Assembly (NCBI GenBank): GCA_035695045.1
Contig: DASSEX010000028.1
Location: forward strand, 49,594-113,593
Source of the DNA: DASSKP01 sp035695045
Lineage (GTDB): Bacteria > Actinomycetota > Actinomycetes > JAFAQI01
DNA length: 64,000 bases
Direction: 5' to 3'
Each line of letters begins with the position of its first letter. Position 1 is the first letter of the stretch. Below are positions 40,946-50,429 of the stretch, piece by piece. The position numbers were made by a program, and so were the translations under genes. The notes under the pieces were generated by a model, which was not told the origin of the DNA, did not search any database, and saw only the letters and a program-made list of their open reading frames with translations.

Positions 40946-42994
40946 TTGCACACCCATGTGACCTCGCATGCGGTCAGCGGTTTCCGGCGAGCACGCACGT
41001 GGTGCCGGGCCCACCTCTTGTTCGTTTCGCTCGCGGGGTTGGGCCTCGTCCTGCGGATGCTGTGCGAGTTCGCGTACTACCCGGCTGTCCATTTCCCCGA
41101 TACGGCGGCCTATCTGCGTGCAGGCGCACACCTGACGCCTCCCCTGTGGCACCCGATCGGTTACTCGTTGCTCGTCGACCTGGTCGGAAGGTCGACTCCT
41201 TTGATCACCGGTGTGCAGCACCTCGTCGGCATCGCGATGGCACTGCTGCTCGTCGTCCTGCTGGAGCACACCGGACTGTCGCGGAGGATGAGCGCGCTCG
41301 CGGTGGTGCCGATCCTGCTCGATCCGATGCAGATCTACCTCGAGCAGTTCGTGCTGAGCGACGTCGTGTTCACCTTCCTGGTCGTATGCGCGATCGTTCT
41401 CTCCTTCCGGGCGCGACTGACCGAGCGGACGGCAGCGGCGGTTGGCCTGCTGATCGCTCTGGCGACACTGGTCCGGACGCTCGCGCTCCTTCTCGCCGTG
41501 CCGCTCGCTGCTGTGTGGGTGTGGCGGCGGGTCGGCTGGCGACGGATCGCGGCCGGCGCAGCATTCGTCGCGGTCCCGCTGCTCGCGTACGCCGGACTGT
41601 TCGAAGCAGCGAACGGTTCGTTCGCGCTTCAGGGCTATACGGGCCGCTGGCTCTACGGGCGGGTCGCGCCCATCGCCGAGTGCTCGCGCCTTCACCTCAG
41701 TCCGCCGCAGCGCGTATGGTGCCCGGCCTTCTCGCCGGAGCAGCGTGTGGGACCCAGCCAGTTCGTCTGGGACCCGACGCTCAACTTCTATGGCCCCGGC
41801 CTGCCCACGTACGCGTTGCGCAGGAGCCAGAGCGCCGGTGTCTTCGCCCGCGACGTGATCCTGCATCAGCCGACGCGCTACGCGGGAGCCGTGTTGCACG
41901 ATGTGGGAACGGCGTTCGCGCCCGGTCGCAACACCGACGCCCGACAGTGGTTCGTCGGAAGCTGGTTGTTCTACCAGCAGGACTTTCCGCCCTACTGGCG
42001 GGTCCGTGTGCCCGGCTACTCCGGGAGCAGCTCGAGGCAAGCCGTCGGACGCTTCCTTGCCGCCTATCAGCGCTACATCTACGTCTCCGGCCCCGTTCTG
42101 CTTCTCGCCTGTGTCGTCGCCGTCGGTGGTCTGGTCTTCGGCCTACGCCGGGGGAAGGCCGTTCTGGCAGTCCTGCTGTCCATCGGTCTGCTGTTCCTCG
42201 TCGTGCCGATGCTGACCGTGGGCTTCGACTTCCGGTATGTGCTCCCCGCCATCGAGATGCTGGTTCCCGCGGCGTTCGTCGGTGCGCATCTCCTGTGGGT
42301 GCGACTGCGGAAACGCGTCCGGTCACCGAGATGGGCGGACCCGCGCCTTGCCGGGGCGGTTGTAGGGGTCGTCATGGTGGGCGCTGTCCTCGGCAACCTC
42401 GGAACGCCGGTCGGTTACGCCTCGTCGGCGTTTCGACTGCCGCGACCCCAGCCGCTGGGGCAAGAGACGGTGGGCGGCAGCCTCCTCCTGTCGGTTTCAC
42501 GACCTGAGGTTGTCGGCGTCCAGTGCCAGCAGGCCGTGGAGACGCACCACAGACATTTCCGGGGCCAGACCGCGTGGGTTCTCGCGTCGCCCGTGCAGGC
42601 GCAGCTGCTGCGAGGCAGTCAGCGACTGCTGACGATGGACAACTTCTACGCGGTCAACGTGATGCTCGGTCACCGTCGGGTCATCGAGTCGCGACCTTTC
42701 GTGCCACTCCAAGGACAGCTCACCTCCCGCGTTTTGACGCCGTCGTATCCCGACGGCACGGGCGCTGTGGAGTACGTCGCACCGGAGGCGAGGGGTGAGC
42801 TCGGTTACATCGACCCGCTCGGGCACGGCACGGCGGCGTGGCGTTACGTCGTCCCGTCCGACCCGAGTGTCGCGGCGCCCGGCAGCCGATGCAGAAGCCC
42901 GGGCACGTATCGGTTGACACCCGGCGGTGGGCTCGTGCGTGTGGAACCGCGCTTCTACGGCGACCAACGCCCGACGCGAGTGCCGGCGGCATAA
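40946..42994 (+). CDS. Polytopic membrane glycosyltransferase-like protein (GT-C fold)
   Basis: A 682-aa membrane protein with 11-13 helices in its first 470 residues and a 200-residue soluble C-terminal part. The first extracytoplasmic loop has HFPDTAAYLRAG after the first helix, an acidic motif of the GT-C type seen in polyprenyl-phosphate-sugar-dependent glycosyltransferases. No specific subfamily could be assigned. The TTG start at 40946 is weak; GTG 40958 is an alternative. It directly follows tRNA-Ala, and its base composition looks slightly less GC-rich than its neighbours. Confidence 0.68.
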   Translation: MHTHVTSHAVSGFRRARTWCRAHLLFVSLAGLGLVLRMLCEFAYYPAVHFPDTAAYLRAGAHLTPPLWHPIGYSLLVDLVGRSTPLITGVQHLVGIAMALLLVVLLEHTGLSRRMSALAVVPILLDPMQIYLEQFVLSDVVFTFLVVCAIVLSFRARLTERTAAAVGLLIALATLVRTLALLLAVPLAAVWVWRRVGWRRIAAGAAFVAVPLLAYAGLFEAANGSFALQGYTGRWLYGRVAPIAECSRLHLSPPQRVWCPAFSPEQRVGPSQFVWDPTLNFYGPGLPTYALRRSQSAGVFARDVILHQPTRYAGAVLHDVGTAFAPGRNTDARQWFVGSWLFYQQDFPPYWRVRVPGYSGSSSRQAVGRFLAAYQRYIYVSGPVLLLACVVAVGGLVFGLRRGKAVLAVLLSIGLLFLVVPMLTVGFDFRYVLPAIEMLVPAAFVGAHLLWVRLRKRVRSPRWADPRLAGAVVGVVMVGAVLGNLGTPVGYASSAFRLPRPQPLGQETVGGSLLLSVSRPEVVGVQCQQAVETHHRHFRGQTAWVLASPVQAQLLRGSQRLLTMDNFYAVNVMLGHRRVIESRPFVPLQGQLTSRVLTPSYPDGTGAVEYVAPEARGELGYIDPLGHGTAAWRYVVPSDPSVAAPGSRCRSPGTYRLTPGGGLVRVEPRFYGDQRPTRVPAA

Positions 42995-43031
42995 CTGCGC
43001 GCTCGCCTCCCAATGCGTGCATGATCGCAGC

Positions 43032-44318
43032 GTGAGCGATGGTCTGACGTTCCCGGTCGAGTTCCTGTGGGGTGCCGCGACGGCTGCCCACCAGGTGGAG
43101 GGCGACAACACCAACAGCGACTGGTGGGACTGGGAGAACCGCGCCGACTCACCGGTCCCGGAGCCGAGCGGCCGTGCCTGTGAGCACTACACGCGCTACG
43201 CCGACGACGTCCGGCTGCTCGCCGACGCGGGCCTGAACAGCTACCGCTTCTCGGTCGAGTGGGCGCGCGTCGAACCGTCCGAGGGTGAGTTCGACGAGGC
43301 GCAGCTCGACCACTACGTCCGGATGACCGACGTCGTGCGCGCGGCCGGCCTGACCCCCGTCGTCACCTTGCATCACTTCACGCTTCCTCGCTGGCTCGCT
43401 GCTCGTGGTGGCTGGACCGACCGGGGGACGCCGAGGCTGTTCGGCCGCTATTGCGAACGTGTGGTGCGCGCGCTGGGCGGCAGAGCCGACTGGTTCTGCA
43501 CGATCAACGAGCCCGGCAACATCGCGGTCGGTGGTCATCTCGGCGTGTTCGGCTGGCCGCCCGGAACGACGTCGTACGGCGACTTCCGCCGGGCAGCCGA
43601 CGGGCTGACCGCCGGTCACCGCGTGGCACTGGAGGCGGTGAAGTCGGTGCGGCCGGACGCCCGGGTCGGAGTCACGCACGGCATGCAGGAGTGGGCCGCG
43701 AACGCCGCCGGGCGCTCCCCGATGCGTGCCGTCCGCCGGATGTTCGAGGACATCTATCTCGAAGCATCGACGGAGGACGACTTCGTCGGCGTCCAGACCT
43801 ACACCCGCGTGCCGGTCGACCTGCCGGCCGCTCTTCTTCCCGCAACCGCACTGGTCGGTGGTGTCCCTGCGTTGCGTCATCGGGTGTTGCCGAAGGTGAT
43901 GCGGCAGCAGTTCCAAGCGATGGCGCACGCCGAACCGGCAGACGGCGTCCGGCGCACGCAGATGGGTTACGAGTTCCGTCCGGAGGCGATCGCTGCCACG
44001 CTGCGGCGGGCGGCCAAGATGCTGCCCGGCAAGGACCTGCTCGTGACGGAGCACGGCATCGCGACGAGCGACGACGTCGAACGGGTCGAGTTCATCGAGC
44101 GAGGCCTGACAGCGGTGCACGAGGTGATGGCTGAAGGGCTACCGGTCAGGGGCTATCTCTACTGGAGCCTGCTCGACAACTTCGAGTGGGCACACGGCTA
44201 CCGCCCGACGTTCGGCCTCGTCGGCGTCGACCGGCAGACGATGGCGCGCACACCGCGTCCGTCGCTGGCCTTCCTCGGTGACGTCGCGAAGTCCGGCCGG
44301 CTTCAGCGGGCGCGGTAG
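43032..44318 (+). CDS. Glycoside hydrolase family 1 (beta-glucosidase-like)
   Basis: A 428-aa GH1 enzyme hydrolysing beta-glycosides. N-terminal FLWGAATAAHQVEGDN is the GH1 N-terminal signature; acid/base Glu is in TINEPGN (about 159) and the nucleophile Glu in TEHGIAT (about 341). The latter replaces the common TENG. GTG 43032 follows CATGAT by 6 bp (leaderless). It overlaps the convergent hemolysin III gene by 16 bp at its end. Confidence 0.88.
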   Translation: MSDGLTFPVEFLWGAATAAHQVEGDNTNSDWWDWENRADSPVPEPSGRACEHYTRYADDVRLLADAGLNSYRFSVEWARVEPSEGEFDEAQLDHYVRMTDVVRAAGLTPVVTLHHFTLPRWLAARGGWTDRGTPRLFGRYCERVVRALGGRADWFCTINEPGNIAVGGHLGVFGWPPGTTSYGDFRRAADGLTAGHRVALEAVKSVRPDARVGVTHGMQEWAANAAGRSPMRAVRRMFEDIYLEASTEDDFVGVQTYTRVPVDLPAALLPATALVGGVPALRHRVLPKVMRQQFQAMAHAEPADGVRRTQMGYEFRPEAIAATLRRAAKMLPGKDLLVTEHGIATSDDVERVEFIERGLTAVHEVMAEGLPVRGYLYWSLLDNFEWAHGYRPTFGLVGVDRQTMARTPRPSLAFLGDVAKSGRLQRAR

Positions 44319-44980
44319 ACCACGAGCGACGCGGCGACGTACTGGCAGATGAACGCCGCGACCGTCAACGCGTGGAACACCTCGTGGAAGCCGAACCAGC
44401 GCGGCGAGGGGTCCGGCCGTCGCAGCCCGTAGACGACGCCACCGGTCGTGTAGAGCGCACCGCCGACGGCGATCAGCACGAACGCTGCCACTCCGACTCC
44501 GTGCAACAGCTGCGGCACGATGACGCCGGCGGCCCAGCCGAGACCGAGGTAGAACGGGACGTAGAGCCAGCGCGGCGCATCGACCCACAGCAGCCGGAAC
44601 GCGACGCCGACCGCGGCGACGCCCCACACCGCCGACAGCACGGCGATGCGTTCGGCACCGCGCAAGGCGAGCAGCGCGAACAGCGTGTACGTGCCGGCGA
44701 TGAGAAGGAAGATGTTCGCGTGGTCGGCGCGCTTGAGCCATCGCTCGGTGCGCGGCGACCAGTTGCCCCGGTGGTAGATCGCACTGGTCGTGAAGAGCAC
44801 GAACGCGGTGCCGCCGAAGACCATTGCGGCCGCTCGCGCCGACCAGGTCGGCGCCAGCACGGCCAGGACGACTGCGGAGACCAGAGCGATCGGCGACGTA
44901 CCGGCGTGCAGCCAGCCGCGCAGCCGCGGCTTCACGTACGCCGCCGCCGTCGCGGCCATGTCGCGGGGATCGTTCGCCAT
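44303..44980 (-). CDS. Hemolysin III / YqfA family membrane protein
   Basis: A 225-aa protein with seven predicted helices. The conserved TTSAIYHRGNW, KRADHANIFLLIAGTYT and GFHEVFHALTV histidine motifs mark the hemolysin III (HlyIII/PAQR-related) family. The name is historical; it is not evidence for a toxin. ATG 44980 is chosen; a GTG one codon upstream is possible. Confidence 0.9.
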   Translation of the reverse strand: MANDPRDMAATAAAYVKPRLRGWLHAGTSPIALVSAVVLAVLAPTWSARAAAMVFGGTAFVLFTTSAIYHRGNWSPRTERWLKRADHANIFLLIAGTYTLFALLALRGAERIAVLSAVWGVAAVGVAFRLLWVDAPRWLYVPFYLGLGWAAGVIVPQLLHGVGVAAFVLIAVGGALYTTGGVVYGLRRPDPSPRWFGFHEVFHALTVAAFICQYVAASLVVYRAR

Positions 44981-45028
44981 CACGGCCCACGGTAGTCCGA
45001 GCCGACGCGCACCGGGCATGCTGCCTAC

Positions 45029-45961
45029 ATGCAGCTTCGAGTGTTCACCGAACCGCAACAGGGCGCGACCTACGACGACCTGCTGCGGGTGGCGAAGGCG
45101 ACCGAAGAGCTCGGTTTCGACGCCTTCTTCCGTTCCGACCACTACAAGCGGATCGGACCCGGCGACCCCGGCCCGGGATCGACCGACGCCTGGGTGACGC
45201 TCGGTGCGCTCGCCCGCGAGACCTCGCGGATCAGGTTGGGCACCTTGCTGTCGCCGGTGACGTTCCGGCTGCCCGGGCCGCTCGCGATCAGCGTCGCGCA
45301 GGTCGACGAGATGAGCAGCGGTCGCGTCGAGCTCGGACTCGGCACCGGGTGGTTCGGCGAGGAGCACACCGCCTACGGCATCCCGTTCCACACCACCGGT
45401 GAGCGCTTCGAGCGGCTGGCCGAACAGCTCGCGATCGTCACCGGTCTCTGGGACACCCCGTCCGGCGCGACGTTCAGCTATCAGGGCAAGCACTACACCG
45501 TGCAGGACTCCCCGGGTCTGCCCAAACCGCGACAGCGGCCACGGCCGCCGATCGTCATCGGGGGACACGGGCATCGACGGACGCCGGCGCTCGCGGCGGA
45601 GTACGCCGACGAGTTCAACATCCCGTTCCCGGACAAGGTCGCCACCGCGGCCGCCCAGTTCGACCGGGTCCGGCGGGCGTGCACCGACGCCGGACGTGAC
45701 CCCGCGAGCATCCGGCTGTCCGCCGCTCTGGTGCTCTGCTGCGGCCGCGACGACGCCGAGGTGAAGCGCCGGGCCGACGCGATCGGCCAGTCGCAGGACC
45801 ACCTGCGCGGTGGCCAGGCTGCCGGGACGGTCGCCGAGGTCGTCGACCGGATCGGCGAGTACGCCGATGCAGGGGCGACGCGGATCTACCTGCAGACCCT
45901 CGACCTCGGTGACCTGGACCACCTCGAGCTGGTTGCGAGCGAGGTGCAGTCGCAGGTCTGA
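45029..45961 (+). CDS. LLM class flavin/F420-dependent oxidoreductase
   Basis: A 310-aa TIM-barrel protein of the bacterial luciferase-like superfamily, probably F420-dependent as is usual in actinobacteria. Features are the N-terminal MQLRVFTEPQQG, FRSDHYKRIG (about 37-46), GRVELGLGTGWFGEEHTAYG (about 97) and PIVIGGHGHRRTPALAAEYAD. Substrate unknown. Nearest convergent gene is hemolysin III. Confidence 0.88.
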   Translation: MQLRVFTEPQQGATYDDLLRVAKATEELGFDAFFRSDHYKRIGPGDPGPGSTDAWVTLGALARETSRIRLGTLLSPVTFRLPGPLAISVAQVDEMSSGRVELGLGTGWFGEEHTAYGIPFHTTGERFERLAEQLAIVTGLWDTPSGATFSYQGKHYTVQDSPGLPKPRQRPRPPIVIGGHGHRRTPALAAEYADEFNIPFPDKVATAAAQFDRVRRACTDAGRDPASIRLSAALVLCCGRDDAEVKRRADAIGQSQDHLRGGQAAGTVAEVVDRIGEYADAGATRIYLQTLDLGDLDHLELVASEVQSQV

Positions 45962-45991
45962 CAGTGGTGGCCAGCCGGTGACCAGCAAAGC

Positions 45992-46007
45992 TTCAGATTG
46001 TGTTCAG
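45992..46007 (+). promoter_or_regulatory. Direct repeat TTCAG with 11-bp period before htrA
   Basis: TTCAG occurs at 45992-45996 and 46003-46007, in the 93-bp gap before htrA. An 11-bp period is what OmpR/PhoB-type regulators bind, and an MprA-like regulator is encoded directly downstream, so this is a plausible autoregulatory site for the htrA-RR-HK unit. Confidence 0.45.
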
Positions 46008-46054
46008 CCCTGTCGTCGATGCTGTCGTCGCACCGGAAAGCAGAGGACGAGGAC

Positions 46055-47341
46055 ATGAGCGACAACGAGCTGTTCTGGCCGTCGTGGGGCGACGACCCCC
46101 GCGACACCGCGAGCCGCCCGACGACGCCCATCGCGACGCATGCCGATCCGTCGCAGTCCTTCGGTCCGTACCTCTCCGGTGAGCCGCAGACGCCGGTACG
46201 CCGCCGACCCCTGTGGTTGGCCCCCGCGGCCGCTGCCGGCGCTGCGGCGCTCATCTTCGGAGGCGTAGGAGTCGGCGTCGGTGCCGCTCTCGGCCACAAC
46301 AACGGCACGACCACGAGCGACAACGGCTTCACCGTCGGGGACACGCCGGTGCCTGCGTCGGACAGCAGTCCGCGATCCTTCGCGGCCATCGCTGCCAAGG
46401 TTCTGCCGTCGGTCGTCTCGATCAACGTTCGGGGCAGCCAGCAGTCCGACACCGGCTCCGGCGTCGTCCTGCGTTCGGACGGCTACGTCCTGACGAACAA
46501 CCACGTCGTGGCCGCCGCCGCGAACGGGGGCACCGTCTCGGTGGTGTTCAACGACGGAACGACGGCCAACGCACGGATCGTCGGCACCGACCAGGAGGAC
46601 GACCTCGCCGTCATCAAGGTGGCGAAGACCGGCTTGCCCGCGGCAACCCTCGGCTCATCGTCCGCCGTGCGCGTCGGTGACTCCGTCCTCGCAGTCGGTT
46701 CGCCGCTCGGCCTGACAGGAACCGTGACGGCCGGCATCGTCTCCGCACTCAACCGACCGGTCGACACCACGCAGGACCAGCAGCAGCCGACCGACCCGTT
46801 CGGGTTCCAGCAGCAGCAGCAGCCGTCGACGACGACGGTGATCAGCGCGATCCAGACGGACGCGGCCATCAACCCGGGCAACAGCGGCGGGCCGCTGCTC
46901 AACGCCGCGGGCCAGGTCATCGGCATCAACAGCGCCATCGCGTCGACCGGTTCGGTCGGCGGGCAGGCCGGCAACATCGGGGTCGGCTTCGCCATCCCGA
47001 TCGACCAGGCCCGGATCATCGCCGGTGAGCTCATCAAGAACGGGAAGGCCTCGCACCCGCTCATGGGCGTCGTTCTCGCCGATGCGACCGACAGCGCCGG
47101 CAACGCCCTTGCTCGGGTGCAGTCGACCACGGCCGGTGGGCCGGCGGCCAAGGCCGGGATCAAGGTGGGCGACGTCATCGTCGCCGTAGCGGGACAGCGC
47201 ACGGCAGGTGCGGACGCGGTCATCGCGGCGATCCGCCTCCACCAGCCCGGGCAGCGGGTCAGCGTGACCGTCGAGCGGCAGGGCAGCCAGCACACGGTGA
47301 CCGTGACGCTCGCCGACGCCGCTACTGCCGTGTCACGCTGA
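46055..47341 (+). CDS. HtrA/DegP-like S1C serine protease with PDZ domain
   Basis: Membrane-anchored envelope quality-control protease, 428 aa. Cytoplasmic N-terminus, transmembrane helix (about 52-75), trypsin-like domain with catalytic His in TNNHVVA (about 150), Asp in QEDDLAVIK (about 183) and Ser in NPGNSGGPL (about 276), and a C-terminal PDZ (about 330-420). ATG 46055 is chosen over the upstream in-frame start. Together with the following two-component pair it mirrors mprA-mprB-pepD of M. tuberculosis, though here protease comes first. Confidence 0.93.
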   Translation: MSDNELFWPSWGDDPRDTASRPTTPIATHADPSQSFGPYLSGEPQTPVRRRPLWLAPAAAAGAAALIFGGVGVGVGAALGHNNGTTTSDNGFTVGDTPVPASDSSPRSFAAIAAKVLPSVVSINVRGSQQSDTGSGVVLRSDGYVLTNNHVVAAAANGGTVSVVFNDGTTANARIVGTDQEDDLAVIKVAKTGLPAATLGSSSAVRVGDSVLAVGSPLGLTGTVTAGIVSALNRPVDTTQDQQQPTDPFGFQQQQQPSTTTVISAIQTDAAINPGNSGGPLLNAAGQVIGINSAIASTGSVGGQAGNIGVGFAIPIDQARIIAGELIKNGKASHPLMGVVLADATDSAGNALARVQSTTAGGPAAKAGIKVGDVIVAVAGQRTAGADAVIAAIRLHQPGQRVSVTVERQGSQHTVTVTLADAATAVSR

Positions 47342-47345
47342 TGTC

Positions 47346-48044
47346 ATGAACTCCGGGGCCGCCGAGGTGCTCGTCGTCGACGACGACCCGCAGCTGCGCG
47401 AGGCACTCACCCGGGCGCTCCAGCTCGACGGCTACCAGGTCGCCACCGCCTCCAACGGCGCGCAGGCGCTCGACTCGCTCAGCCGGCACCGGCCGGACCT
47501 GATGGTGCTCGACGTGATGATGCCGTACGTCGGTGGCCTGGACGTCTGTCGGACACTTCGGCAACGCCGCGACAAGCTGCCGATCCTCGTTCTCACCGCC
47601 CGCGACGAGGTCGGCGACCGCGTCGCCGGACTCGACGCCGGGGCCGACGACTACCTCACCAAGCCGTTCGCCCTGGAGGAGCTGCGTGCGCGCATCCGCG
47701 CCCTGCTCCGTCGCACGTCCTCCGAGGAAGAGGACGACTTGGGTCCGATGCGCTACGACGACCTCGTGCTGGACCCCGCCGGGCGGGTCGTGCACCGCGG
47801 CGAGCGAAGCATCGACCTGACCCGCACGGAGTTCGCGTTGCTCGAGCTGTTCATGCGCAACCCCGAGCGCGCGCTCGCGCGCGACGTCATCATGGATCGC
47901 GTGTGGGGCTGGGAGTCCGAGCCGACGAGCAACTCGCTCGAGGTGTTCATCGGCTATCTCCGGCGCAAGACGGAGAGCGGTGGCGAGCCCCGGTTGATCC
48001 ACACGGTGCGCGGCGTCGGCTACGTGCTGCGGGCCGAGGGGTGA
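47346..48044 (+). CDS. OmpR-family response regulator, MprA-like
   Basis: A 232-aa response regulator with receiver pocket VVDDDPQ, phosphoacceptor Asp in MVLDVMMPY (about 56) and a winged-helix domain ending TVRGVGYVLRAEG. The ATG lies 4 bp after htrA; its stop overlaps the kinase GTG. It likely controls the htrA promoter and envelope stress genes. Confidence 0.93.
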   Translation: MNSGAAEVLVVDDDPQLREALTRALQLDGYQVATASNGAQALDSLSRHRPDLMVLDVMMPYVGGLDVCRTLRQRRDKLPILVLTARDEVGDRVAGLDAGADDYLTKPFALEELRARIRALLRRTSSEEEDDLGPMRYDDLVLDPAGRVVHRGERSIDLTRTEFALLELFMRNPERALARDVIMDRVWGWESEPTSNSLEVFIGYLRRKTESGGEPRLIHTVRGVGYVLRAEG

Positions 48045-49507
48045 ACATCGACGGCGCGCAGCTGTCACCGCTGCGCCGGATCGACAGTCACTGGCATGAC
48101 CTGCCGCTGCGCACCCGCCTGACAACCGGTGCGTCGATCGCCGCGACCGCCGTCATCATCGCGGTCATCGCCGTTGCATACGTGACTGTGCGCCACGAGC
48201 TCCGCACCAACATCGACAGCCAGCTGCGCCACCAGGCCAACGAGGTGCAGGTGGACACGCAGTTCAACCCGTTGAGCGGCGCGCGCAGCTACCGCGTCAA
48301 CACCGGCGTCGGCGACATCCAGAGTCTGCTCCAGGTCATCGACTCCAACGGCACGCGAGCCCGCGGTGGCGACGTACTGCCGGTGACGGCAAGCGACGTG
48401 CGGGTGGCGCGGTCCGGCGGCTCGTCGGTGCACGACGGCTACTACAACGGTCGGCACGTCCGCATCCTGACGACGCCGCTGCCCGGCTTCGACGGGTACG
48501 CCGTCCAGATCGCGCTGCCTCTTCGCGATGTCGACCGACAGCTGCACGTGCTGCGGGCATCGTTCGCACTACTTGCTCTTGCCGGTCTCGGCCTGACCGT
48601 TCTCGTCTCCTGGGCGGCGGTTCGCCGGACGATGCGGCCGGTGCAGACGCTGACCGAGACCGCGGAGCAGGTCGCGGCCACCCGCGACCTCACGGTCCGG
48701 ATCCCGGAGCAGGGCAACGACGAGCTGGGACGTCTCGCTGCGACCTTCAACACCATGCTGGACGCGCTGGAGCGCTCCCTCGGTGCGCAGCGCCAGCTCG
48801 TCATGGATGCGAGCCACGAGCTCCGCACTCCGCTCGCGAGTCTGCGTACCAACGTCGAGGTGCTCAACGACATCGACCGGCTGCCGGACTCCGAACGCCG
48901 GGCAGTGCTCACCGGCATCGTCACGCAGCTCGACGAGCTCACCGGCCTCGTCACCGACGTCGTCGAGCTGGCGCGGGGAGAGGCGCCGGCGGCCGAGCAC
49001 GATGACATCGCATTCGACGAGCTGGTGAGCCACGCCGTCGCCCGGGCGCGTCGGCACTGGCCGGCGGTGACGTTCCGCCTGGTGACGGTCCCCGTGACGG
49101 TCCGCGGCGTCAGCCGTCGGCTCGACCGGGCTGTCGCCAACATGCTCGACAACGCCGGCAAGTTCACCCCGCCAGGCACCGAGGTGGAGGTTGCCCTCGC
49201 CGCGGACGGGACGCTGACGGTCGCCGACCGTGGTCCCGGTGTCCCGACGGAGGCGCTGCCACACGTCTTCGACCGGTTCTTCCGTGCAGACGAGGCGCGG
49301 GCGTTGCCCGGCTCGGGGCTCGGTCTCGCCATCGTGCAGCAGGTCGTCGAGGGGCACGGCGGGACGATCGAGCTCACCAACCGCCCGGACGGCGGCGCCG
49401 TCGCGACGCTGCGGCTCCCTGCGCTGCCGGCGCCGGCGCCGGCCGTCACCGTTCCGCCGGCTCCGTTCGAGGTGCCGCACCCCAGCGAGACGTCGCTCTT
49501 CCACTGA
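48041..49507 (+). CDS. Sensor histidine kinase, MprB-like
   Basis: Partner of the preceding regulator, 488 aa: TM1 (about 28-50), periplasmic sensor (about 50-170), TM2 (about 172-192), HAMP, HisKA with DASHELRTP (His about 257), and HATPase with N-box NMLDNAGKFT and GSGLGLAIVQQVV. The C-terminus is Pro/Ala-rich. GTG 48041 overlaps the regulator stop by 4 bp. Confidence 0.93.
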   Translation: MNIDGAQLSPLRRIDSHWHDLPLRTRLTTGASIAATAVIIAVIAVAYVTVRHELRTNIDSQLRHQANEVQVDTQFNPLSGARSYRVNTGVGDIQSLLQVIDSNGTRARGGDVLPVTASDVRVARSGGSSVHDGYYNGRHVRILTTPLPGFDGYAVQIALPLRDVDRQLHVLRASFALLALAGLGLTVLVSWAAVRRTMRPVQTLTETAEQVAATRDLTVRIPEQGNDELGRLAATFNTMLDALERSLGAQRQLVMDASHELRTPLASLRTNVEVLNDIDRLPDSERRAVLTGIVTQLDELTGLVTDVVELARGEAPAAEHDDIAFDELVSHAVARARRHWPAVTFRLVTVPVTVRGVSRRLDRAVANMLDNAGKFTPPGTEVEVALAADGTLTVADRGPGVPTEALPHVFDRFFRADEARALPGSGLGLAIVQQVVEGHGGTIELTNRPDGGAVATLRLPALPAPAPAVTVPPAPFEVPHPSETSLFH

Positions 49508-49580
49508 CCGGAACGGTGACATCGAAGGCACCGAGTGCGAACCGCCCGTGCGGCGCGGCGGGTGGTTCTAGGGTCGGGAC

Positions 49581-50429
49581 GTGGGCGTGTCCTGGCTGCT
49601 GCTCGACGAGCGCAGCGCCGCGATCGTCGCGGTCCTGCTGGTCCTCGTCGCGCTCGCGCTCCGCCCCGCCCGGCGACGGTGGTCGGACCTGCTGGCCTCC
49701 GCTGCCCTCGAGATCGCACTCGTCTGCTCCTTGTTCGCCTTGTGGCAGCTCGCCAACTCGGTGGCGCATCACCACGTCTCCGGCGGGCTCGCGGCGGGCA
49801 GGTGGATATGGCACGCCGAGCGCTGGCTGCACGTCCCGAGCGAGACGACGCTCCAGGGATGGGTGCTCCCACACCACGGCGTCGTCCGCGCTGCGAACTA
49901 CTACTACGCCACCGCGCACCTGACGGGGATGGTGGTCTTCCTCGTCTGGCTGTGGGTGTGGCATCGCGAGCAGTACGCACGGTGGCGGACGACGATGGCC
50001 ATCTTCACGGGACTCGCGTTGCTGGTGCAGATCGTTCCCGTGGCGCCGCCGCGCCTCATCGGCGGTACGGGCCTCGTCGACACCGCGCAGGTCTACGGGC
50101 AGAGCGTCTACGCGATGTTCGACTTCGCCGACCAGTACGCCGCCATGCCGTCGATCCACGTGGGATGGGCGGTCCTCATCGCCGTCGCAGCCTGGCAGTG
50201 CTCGCGCGGGCTGTTCCGTTACGTCGGGTTGGCCCACGGCGTCGCGACCACGCTGATCGTGGTCGTGACCGCCAACCACTACTGGTTCGACGGGCTGGCG
50301 GCGGTGGTCCTGCTGGCGCTGGCCTGGCTCGCCGTGCGCGCGCTCGAACCCCGAATCTCGCTGACACTCGTGCCGACATCGCCATTGCGATTGCCCTCCG
50401 GCGTCGCGGACGGCACGATGGCCTCGTGA
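49581..50429 (+). CDS. PAP2-superfamily membrane protein (PAP2_3 type)
   Basis: A 282-aa protein with about six helices. The PAP2-like motifs PPRLIGG, AMPSIHVGWAV and TANHYWFDG are of the actinobacterial PAP2_3 / inositol phosphate-transferase-like group, with His in place of the usual SGH. It may act on phosphoinositol or polyprenyl phosphate. GTG 49581 follows TAGGGT by 6 bp (leaderless). The next gene overlaps its stop. Confidence 0.85.
   Translation: MGVSWLLLDERSAAIVAVLLVLVALALRPARRRWSDLLASAALEIALVCSLFALWQLANSVAHHHVSGGLAAGRWIWHAERWLHVPSETTLQGWVLPHHGVVRAANYYYATAHLTGMVVFLVWLWVWHREQYARWRTTMAIFTGLALLVQIVPVAPPRLIGGTGLVDTAQVYGQSVYAMFDFADQYAAMPSIHVGWAVLIAVAAWQCSRGLFRYVGLAHGVATTLIVVVTANHYWFDGLAAVVLLALAWLAVRALEPRISLTLVPTSPLRLPSGVADGTMAS

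Noticed and set aside
44303..44980. Hemolysin III as a toxin
   Set aside because: The family name is historical; these are conserved membrane proteins in non-pathogens.
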